A DNA stretch of 64,000 bases. Source: Theropithecus gelada. Taxonomy: Eukaryota; Chordata; Mammalia; Primates; Cercopithecidae. The DNA lies in the NCBI RefSeq assembly GCF_003255815.1, contig NC_037674.1:4937622-5001621 (forward strand), written 5' to 3'. Position numbers and translations under genes: made by a program. Shown one piece after another: positions 57,641 to 64,000 of this stretch (position 1 is its first letter; each line of letters begins with the position of its first letter). The notes beneath the pieces are model-generated. The model saw nothing but the letters and a program-made list of their open reading frames with translations, did not search any database and was not told the DNA's origin.

Positions 57641-58000
57641 CTCACACTCGGGACGATCATGCATCAGCCTTAATTGCACCAGACTCAAGTACCAGACATC
57701 CACGGGCACCTCCTATACCCTGGGGCCTAAAAGGGTATTCAAATTAGACAATCCATAAGGAGTTCACAAAACCTAGCTAACCCCACCCTACTTGCCATAT
57801 AAGATTCCCCCTACAGTTCCAGGTTGCTGATACCTTACTCTGTCTTCTGATGCAATCCCCTGTTTCACTCTACCTGGCAATCTCCTCTCCTTTGGAGCTG
57901 TATATAACAAAAACTTCTAATTTTCTTCTATTTGAGTGTCATTGTGTTGCGTCCTGCCATCAAAACAACGATTTAATCTTAAAAAGCAGTTGGCATCTCA
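57641..58000 (+). mobile_element. Probable ERV LTR
   Basis: LTR-like layout with ttgccatataagattccccc, tctcctttggagctgtatataac (TATA-like) and tgtgttgcgtcctgcc, in the style of class I LTRs. Family not fixed. Confidence 0.45.
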
Positions 58001-58391
58001 AACAGGATGGCTAGGCCATGACCACGGAATCTTGCATGGCTGTGGGGAGGGACTTCACTTGGCTTGTCAATCAATTCCAGCCCACCGTCAAAGAGGCTTG
58101 GTACAGAACTTCCACCTATGGCAATCTTGTGCTTTAGCCTTGTTGCTTATTTCTGTGCTTTCTGGTGTTTGCCACATTGTTTTTTGCCCAAGTTTTCTAG
58201 TTGTTGCAATATTAATGATGAACTTTACTAATTGGCTAAACTTTGGGAGCTAGATACTGGCTCAGTTGGCCACCTGCTGAATGACAGGTCACTGAAGCCA
58301 CAGTTTCCATGGCTGGGCATTCTGGTATGTTTCTGGTCACAGCCTGTGTTTGGCAAAGACCTATTTCAGGGGTCAGTATTTCTTAGTTATT

Positions 58392-58725
58392 TGTATGGAT
58401 TAAATGTGTCCTCTAAGAAAGAATGTGAGGGAAACTTAATTCCAAATGCAAAAGTTTTGGGAGGTGAGGCTTAATGGGAAGTATTTAGGTCATGAGGGTT
58501 CCACTCTTATGAATGGGTTAATGTGGATTATAAAAGAGCTTGAGGCTCTTTTTGAGAGAGATCATCTCTCTCACCATGTGAGAGATATTATGGTACAGCC
58601 AGAAGGCCCTCACCAGATGCCAGCCCCCTGAACTTTCTGGCCTCCAGAACTATGAGTCAAATAAACTTCAATTGTTTATAAATTACTCGGTTTGTGGTAT
58701 TCTGACTTAGCAGCACAAAATGGAA
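58392..58725 (+). mobile_element. MaLR LTR (MST/MLT1 type)
   Basis: atggattaaatgtgtcctct start, gtcatgagggttccactctt, gaaggccctcaccagatgcc, caaataaacttcaattgtt poly(A) region and cagcacaaaatggaataag end. Sense MaLR internal sequence follows. Confidence 0.8.
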
Positions 58726-59480
58726 TAAGACAAAAAATTGATGCCAATAAGTGGGGGTGTTGATGTAACAAACACCTGAAAATGTGGAAGTGACTTTGGA
58801 ACTGGATAATGGGCAGAGGCTGAAAGAATTTGGAGAAATAGGCTAGAAAAAGCCTTTATCACTATGAACAGAGCATTAGGGACCCATTTTGTTGAGGGCT
58901 CAGAAAAAGAGAACTGGAGGGAAAATCTGGATTTTTTTTTTTTTTTTTTTTTTTTGAGACAGAGTCTCCCTCTGTCACCCAGGCTGGAGTGTAGTGGTAC
59001 TATCTCAGCTCATGGCAACCTCTGCCTCCCAGGTTCCAGCAATTCTTCTGCCTCAGCCTCCTAAGTAGCTGGGATCACAGGCACACACCACCACAACTGG
59101 AGACTTTTTTATTAGTAGTGGAGATGGGGTTTCACCATGTTGGCCAGGCTGGTCTCAAACTCCTGACCTCAGGTGATCTGCCTGCCTTGGCCTCACAAAG
59201 TGCTGGGATTACAGGCATGGGCCACTGCGCCCGGCCAAAATCTGGAATTTCTTAGGTATCACTTAAGTGATAATAATTAGAATGCTGGTCAAAATATAAA
59301 CAGTAAAAGCTATTCTGACAAAGTATTAGATGGAACTGAGGAACAAGGCATTGGAAGCTGGAGTTAAAGGCCATTCTTGTTAAATGGTTGCAAAGAACTT
59401 GTCATAATTTTGTTCATATCCTAGGACTTTCTGGAAGGCAGAACTTTGGAGAAATAGGATTTCTGGCAAGCTAGGACCTT
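58726..59480 (+). mobile_element. MaLR internal region, sense
   Basis: Begins gatgccaataagtgggggtg and includes gtgactttggaactggataa and aactttggagaaataggatt, typical of the 5' internal part of MST/MLT1-type elements. Interrupted by an Alu at 58931-59236. Confidence 0.7.
58931..59236 (-). mobile_element. Alu SINE inside the MaLR, antisense
   Basis: Antisense Alu with a T23 tail and diverged body. The flanks AAAATCTGGA on both sides give the target duplication. Confidence 0.94.
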
Positions 59481-59903
59481 GAGGGCTACATTTTCAAAAA
59501 GAGGCATATACAAGATCTCAGAATTGGCTACCCTGGGCTACCTCAAGACTCTGCTCCCCACATTCTGGTGCAGCACTCTTTGGTCACCCCAGCCTTGGCT
59601 CAACTGGGCTCGAGTTCTGCTCAACCTACTGCTTCCTAAAGTAGGAGCAGTAAACTCTGCAGCATGCACGTGGTGCTAATTCTAGAGGTGTGCAGCACCC
59701 AAGAGCTGTGGCTCCCTGGTGGCCTCCAGGTCCCAGCTTGCCTCTAAGATTTTTCTGAACTACCTTCAAGCTCATTTTCCAATTGCTTGATGACTAGAAC
59801 CTGGCTTTCTTTTATCCATATTAATCTCTTTAGGAAATGGTCACTTTGCCACACCATTAGCATTCTCTCCTGAACATACTTCTTTATTCTTTACATGGCC
59901 AAG
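59481..59903. mobile_element. Decayed MaLR-like sequence hosting the solo LTR
   Basis: Words such as gatgactagaacctggcttt and tctttattctttacatggcc are in the style of MaLR internal sequence read in antisense. The sequence continues after the solo LTR at 60988. Orientation is uncertain. Confidence 0.45.
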
Positions 59904-60987
59904 TGTTGTGGGAAGTCAGGGACCCCGAACGGAGGGACTGGCTGAAGCCGCAGCAGAAGAACATAAATTGTGAAGATTTCATGGACATTTATTAGTTCCC
60001 CAAATTAATACTTTAATAATTTCTTATGTCTGTCTTTACTGTAATCTCTGAACATAAATTGTGAAGATTTCATGGACACTTATCACTTCCCCAATCAATA
60101 TCCTTGTGATTTCCTATGCCTGTCTTTACTTCAGTCTCTTAATCCTGTCATCTTCATAAGCTGAGGAGGATGAATGTCGCTTCAGGACCCTGTGATTGTG
60201 TCAACTGCACAAATTGTTTGTAGAGCTTGTGTGTTTGAACAATATGAAATCTGGGCATCTTAAAAAAAGAACAGGATAACAGCGATGTTCAGGGAACAAG
60301 GGAGGTAACTTTGAACTGGCTGCTGGTGAGCCGGATGGAACAGAGCTATATTTCTCCTCTTTCAAAAACAAATAGGAGAAATATCACTGAATTCTTTTTC
60401 TCACCAAGGAACATCCCTGAGAAAGAGAATGCGCCCTGAAGGTAGGCTTATAGACGGCCCCTTTAAGGCGTGCTGTCTTTTATGGTCGAAGCCAAAGGGA
60501 TGAAATAAGCCCTGGTCTCCTGTAGCGCTCCCAGGCTTATTAGGACGAGGAAAATTCCCGCCTAATAAATTTTGGTCAGACAGGTTGTCTGCTCTCAAAC
60601 CCTGTTTCCTGATAAGATGTTATCAACGACAATGTGTGCCCGAAACTTCATTAGCAATTTTAATTCCCCCCCCCCATCCTGTGGTCCTGTGATCTCCCCT
60701 GCCTCCACTTGCTTTGTGATATTTTATTACCTTGTGAAGTATGTGATCTCTGTGACCCACACCCTATTCGTGCACTCCCTCCCCTTTTGAAAATTGCTAA
60801 TAAAAACTTGCTGGTTTTATGGCTCGGGGAACACCACGGATCCTGCCGACATGTGATGTCTCCCCCAGACACCCAGCTTTAAATTTCTCTCTCTTGTGCT
60901 CTTTCCCTTGATTTTTCAACCCAGCCGAGACACCTAGGAAATAGAAAAGAATCCGTGTTAAACATTGGGGGTGGGGTTCCCCCGATA
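59904..60987 (+). mobile_element. Class II (HERV-K/HML-like) solo LTR, 1084 bp
   Basis: Starts TGTTGTGGGAAGTCAGGGAC and ends ccccgata. The 6-bp target duplication GCCAAG (59898-59903 and 60988-60993) matches what betaretrovirus-like HERV-K elements produce. It contains an internal ~90-bp repeat (aacataaattgtgaagattt, twice) and an aataaaaacttgctgg poly(A) region. I recall the sequence from HML-group LTRs, but cannot fix which one. There is no internal region, so it formed by LTR-LTR recombination. Confidence 0.8.
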
Positions 60988-61300
60988 GCCAAGCTTAGGG
61001 TTTTCATCTTTCCATTCTGATTCCCTTTTAATTATAAATTCTGTCTTTAAATAATTTCTCCCTTCTCTCATTTTACTCTAAGGGGAAAAAAAAAAACAAC
61101 CATGCCACACTTTGCTTGACTGGTAGATTTCAAAGGATGCTATGGAAAACTTGGGGGCAGAAACCTTCCACTGGGGCAAAGCCACCACAGAGAGTCCCCC
61201 ATTAGGGCAATGCCTTGTGTAGCCACAGGGGTGGGGCTGCCACTGAGACCCCAGGACTGTTGAACTACCAGTGTGCCAAGCCAACCTGGAAGACACACAG
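60988..61300. mobile_element. MaLR-like internal sequence, continued
   Basis: cttagggttttcatctttcc continues the host element after the solo LTR. Then gcagaaaccttccactgggg and ggggtggggctgccactgag have the character of sense MaLR internal sequence. Confidence 0.5.
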
Positions 61301-62482
61301 GAATTGAGACAGAGCAGGGATGGGGTTCGGCTTCAGTTCATCCCCGCTGGAGCATTCTTTCATGCATTCTCACTGATCACAAAACCCTCACCACCACCTC
61401 ATTGATTCCATATCTGTGAATAGTCCCTTTACTTAATTCCAGGACCTGGCCTTAGGAGATCCGAAATATTGAACCAAGGTTGTTGAGTGTCCCACCTTGG
61501 GAAGGAATGGTGAACAATTGATTTACAGCCTTGCTGCTATTGACCAAACCAGCTGGTTAAGACAAGCATCGCAACCAGATATCCTGACCTGTGTACCCTA
61601 CTCCTCACGTGCGGTGCCTGACCCAGCCTCCATACCCTACCCCTGATGTCAATTCCCATGCTTTGCCTACTAAAAATTCTATAGTGTCTCTTTTTGGAGG
61701 GCCAGCTAAAGGATCCTTGCACCTCCACTGTCTCCCTTGCACCGGAATACAAGCCCAGAAATGAAAACTTTGTCTGGGAAATCTGCGTGGCCCCATGTTA
61801 ATTTCCATTATGTGGGTGATTCTCTGGTGACTGCAGCCAGACCATGGGATGTGGGGAGCATTTCCTCCCTGGAGAGGGAGGTTCATGAGGGAGGGTTCAT
61901 GTCCAGACATGACCCCTTCGCAGCTGAGAAGTGGATGCCTGGAATGCTGGCAAAACATTTGATTCAGCGTTGTGGCAACTGGTGAGATTTTCTCCAGCTT
62001 CCTGGAGACTCCTTGCCAACCCTGCAGACAACACTTTCCCTCCCCTCCTGTCACCAATTTGTTGTGTCTTTTTCCTTCTTCTTCCAGCTTCCCTTTCTTC
62101 TTTGCTTTGCATTAACTTCGTCGGCTTGACCTGAAAAGTCCCCGTGTGGGACGGGTTGAAACAGTTGGCTCTGTCTCAATAGACATCATGCAGGAGGGAT
62201 TGAAACGGCCAGTTGGTTCAGTTGAGAGGAAACTGTCTGGCACCCTGGCTTGAACTCTGCAATCTTCTTTAAGTCTTCTGAGTTCTTTTCCTCCCTTTGC
62301 CACACTTTGTGGAGAAGGGAAGTCCGTGGGCTGCTCTGTCATCTGTCTGTTCCAGCCTGTAAGCCTACTGACTCTGTGCTGTCTTTGTGAGGAGAGAACT
62401 TGACAGCATTTGACAGGGTTTGAAGTCTGCATCGCTCACGTCCTGATCTGCTTTTCCTTTTGTGTGTTGAATTTGACACCCT

Positions 62483-62785
62483 TTTTTTTTTCTTTTTTTT
62501 GAGAGGGAGTCTCACTCTGTCTCCCGGGCTGGAGTGCAGCGGCCGGATCTCGCTCACTGCAAGCTCCGCCTCCCGGGTTCCCGCCATTCTCCTGCCTCAG
62601 CCTCCCGAGTAGCTGGGACTACAGGCACCCGCCACCTCCTCCGGCTAGTTTTTCGTATTTTTTAGTAGAGACGGGGTTTCACCGTGTTAGCCAGGATGGT
62701 CTTGATCTCCTGACCTTGTGATCTGCCCGTCTCGGCCTCCCAAAGTGCTGGGATTACAGGCTTGAGCCACCGTGCCCGACCCCCC
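62483..62785 (-). mobile_element. Young AluY (AluYRa-like), antisense
   Basis: Low-divergence antisense Alu with ggccggatctcg, ccggctagtttttcgtattt and acaggcttgagccacc, the reverse of the cercopithecoid-type variants seen at 34977. Confidence 0.93.
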
Positions 62786-63575
62786 CTTTTTTTTTTTTTT
62801 TGTCTCCATGCAACCCATTGGACAGCATCTTGTAAAAATGAGAGACTTTTGCCTATGGTTCCTTAAAACAGAGAAAGATGATTTTCCTTTGTAACACAGC
62901 TTGGCCCCCACAGCTATGGTGCAGTGAGCAGGATCATCAAAAGCCGCTCTACTTTTCTGGAAGCTGCAGAGAAAGGGAACCTGGAATCCTGGAATGCCGG
63001 CAAAACAGTAAGAATTTCTTACCAGCCAGGCTTCTGGCCTTTCTCTGTGCAAGCCAGTTAAGTGAATAGTAAAAAACATTGTTTGTCTCCTCAGCAAGAT
63101 TTTAATTAATGGTTAAAAAACAAAACAAAACCGTGAGCCAAACTGTGAGGCTGTAGCAAATCCGGTGTGCTTTGTGCTATGCGATTGTGTTTCTGTGTTG
63201 TTTTGTCATGGAAACGGGTACCACAGGATAGAACGTGGGCCTAGGACCTTGTAAGCCTGCTGTTCAAGCTGGCCCAGCAGTCTGATTGGTTTCAAACTTT
63301 GCTTCAGGTCCCAGAAACAAAAACCGGTAAGGTTTCCCTTCTGTCTTGTCTTATGTCCTTGAGAAATTGACTTTGTGACCATGTTGAGGTACTCTTTCTT
63401 GGTCTCGGCCATCTGGAGGGTGGGAATTTTCAGGTTGACATCGGACGTCCTGTCTGGAAGAACACATGATAATGTCATGGCTAGCCTTAAGAATTCTCTC
63501 AAGCAGTTAAAAATTCTTTGTAGGCTCAGAAAGGACTATTCTTACTTCTTCTGGGAAAGGTACCAGCAAGTGTTT

Positions 63576-63650
63576 CCTGCTGTAGCTCAGTAGCTAAGGT
63601 TTTGCCTTTTCATGATGGCATCCTGGGTTCAATTCCTGGCTTGGGAACTG
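63576..63650 (+). other. tRNA-like pol III box pair in the ERV leader
   Basis: TAGCTCAGTAGC (63583-63594) resembles a tRNA A box, and GGTTCAATTCC (63626-63636) a B box, with 31 bases between them. The T-arm part can pair weakly, but acceptor and D stems do not. This is a tRNA-like remnant, not a functional tRNA gene. The related leader at 47905-47975 keeps the B box. Confidence 0.4.
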
Positions 63651-64000
63651 AATTCTTTCTGGTTTGATGCATGTAGGACTTTTGCCATTTATTGATTCAT
63701 GTTCCCTCCATGGACTGCTTCTAATTTACTGTCTTAATACTTTTTTTTTCTGAGCTACATTAACAGTGATTATAAATCTTGCGAGAACCATTGCTCTGTC
63801 TTTGGAAAAACCTCATGTGTCTGTGGTTATGTCCTAATCATAGTTAAGGCTTATTGGTTTCATTTGGGAGAATATCTGAGCATGAAGCAGTTTAAAAGCC
63901 AGAGGTGTCAGCTGTCAGCTATTTGCCCTAGCTAGAATTTGGTAATGGGCAATTTAAAAGTTTTTTTTGTTTGTTTGGTTTTTTTTTTTGAGCTCTATAG

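Larger units (their letters stand above)
61301..64000 (+). mobile_element. 5' portion of a second ERV (leader shared with the 45-54 kb ERV), running off the window
   Basis: The block 63455-63800 matches the leader of the other ERV (47795-48130) in order and orientation. The sequence 61400-62130 upstream may be its LTR, but I cannot define the borders. The phrase ggaatgcyggcaaaaca occurs at about 61939 and 62992. No gag frame is open. An Alu interrupts at 62483-62785. Confidence 0.5.

Noticed and set aside
61605..62057. 150-codon minus-strand frame
   Set aside because: It lies in ERV-derived sequence of the opposite orientation. No domain or start context supports it.
63576..63650. Functional tRNA gene
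   Set aside because: A- and B-box-like words exist, but the acceptor and D stems do not pair and there is no nearby T-run terminator.

Overview
This is nuclear DNA from a primate, most likely an Old World monkey (macaque/baboon type). The strongest lineage signal is in the youngest Alu copies (about 32574-32883, 34977-35284, 62483-62785), which carry the GATCCGGCC / GGGCGAGGTGG / GGCTCAAGCCTG variants I associate with the cercopithecoid AluYRa subfamilies. A single N at 48638 shows that the window comes from a draft-style assembly. The species cannot be resolved from the sequence alone.

The only intact protein-coding gene I can support is a 507-codon, single-exon makorin on the minus strand (17342-18865). 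It has the full C3H-C3H-makorin Cys/His-RING-C3H layout and matches MKRN3 (ZNF127), the imprinted, paternally expressed gene of the Prader-Willi region. Its 5' side (18866-19125, to the right) is CpG-rich, with two ETS-type sites and a CCAAT box. An isolated CpG cluster lies a further 3.3 kb upstream (22435-22532). The neighbouring Prader-Willi genes MAGEL2 and NDN are not in this window.

Left of the gene (1-16.6 kb): MIR and old L1 fragments, about ten Alus (one nested inside another), an ERVL-type solo LTR, two MLT1/MST-type LTRs and a two-LTR MaLR element in antisense (8.6-11.6 kb). Right of the gene (19-36 kb): AT-rich L1 fragments in both orientations, MIRs, a hAT-type fragment, a ~180-200 bp inverted repeat of unknown origin (arms at 23.2 and 24.4 kb), THE1/MST and MLT1 LTRs, and L1 sequence broken up by Alus.

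From 36 to 64 kb the window is mostly endogenous retrovirus debris. In order: an antisense ERV with two related LTRs (36.0-41.0 kb); a decayed ERVL-type pol remnant (41.1-42.4 kb); an antisense MaLR internal region (42.7-44.9 kb) whose LTR is split by a 9.6-kb ERV provirus (44.9-54.5 kb); an L1 3' end; the rest of that MaLR LTR; another MaLR element carrying a 1084-bp class-II-like solo LTR with a 6-bp target duplication; and the 5' part of a further ERV running off the window. None of these retroviral pieces keeps a long open frame. No CRISPR array, operon or other prokaryotic-type system is present.
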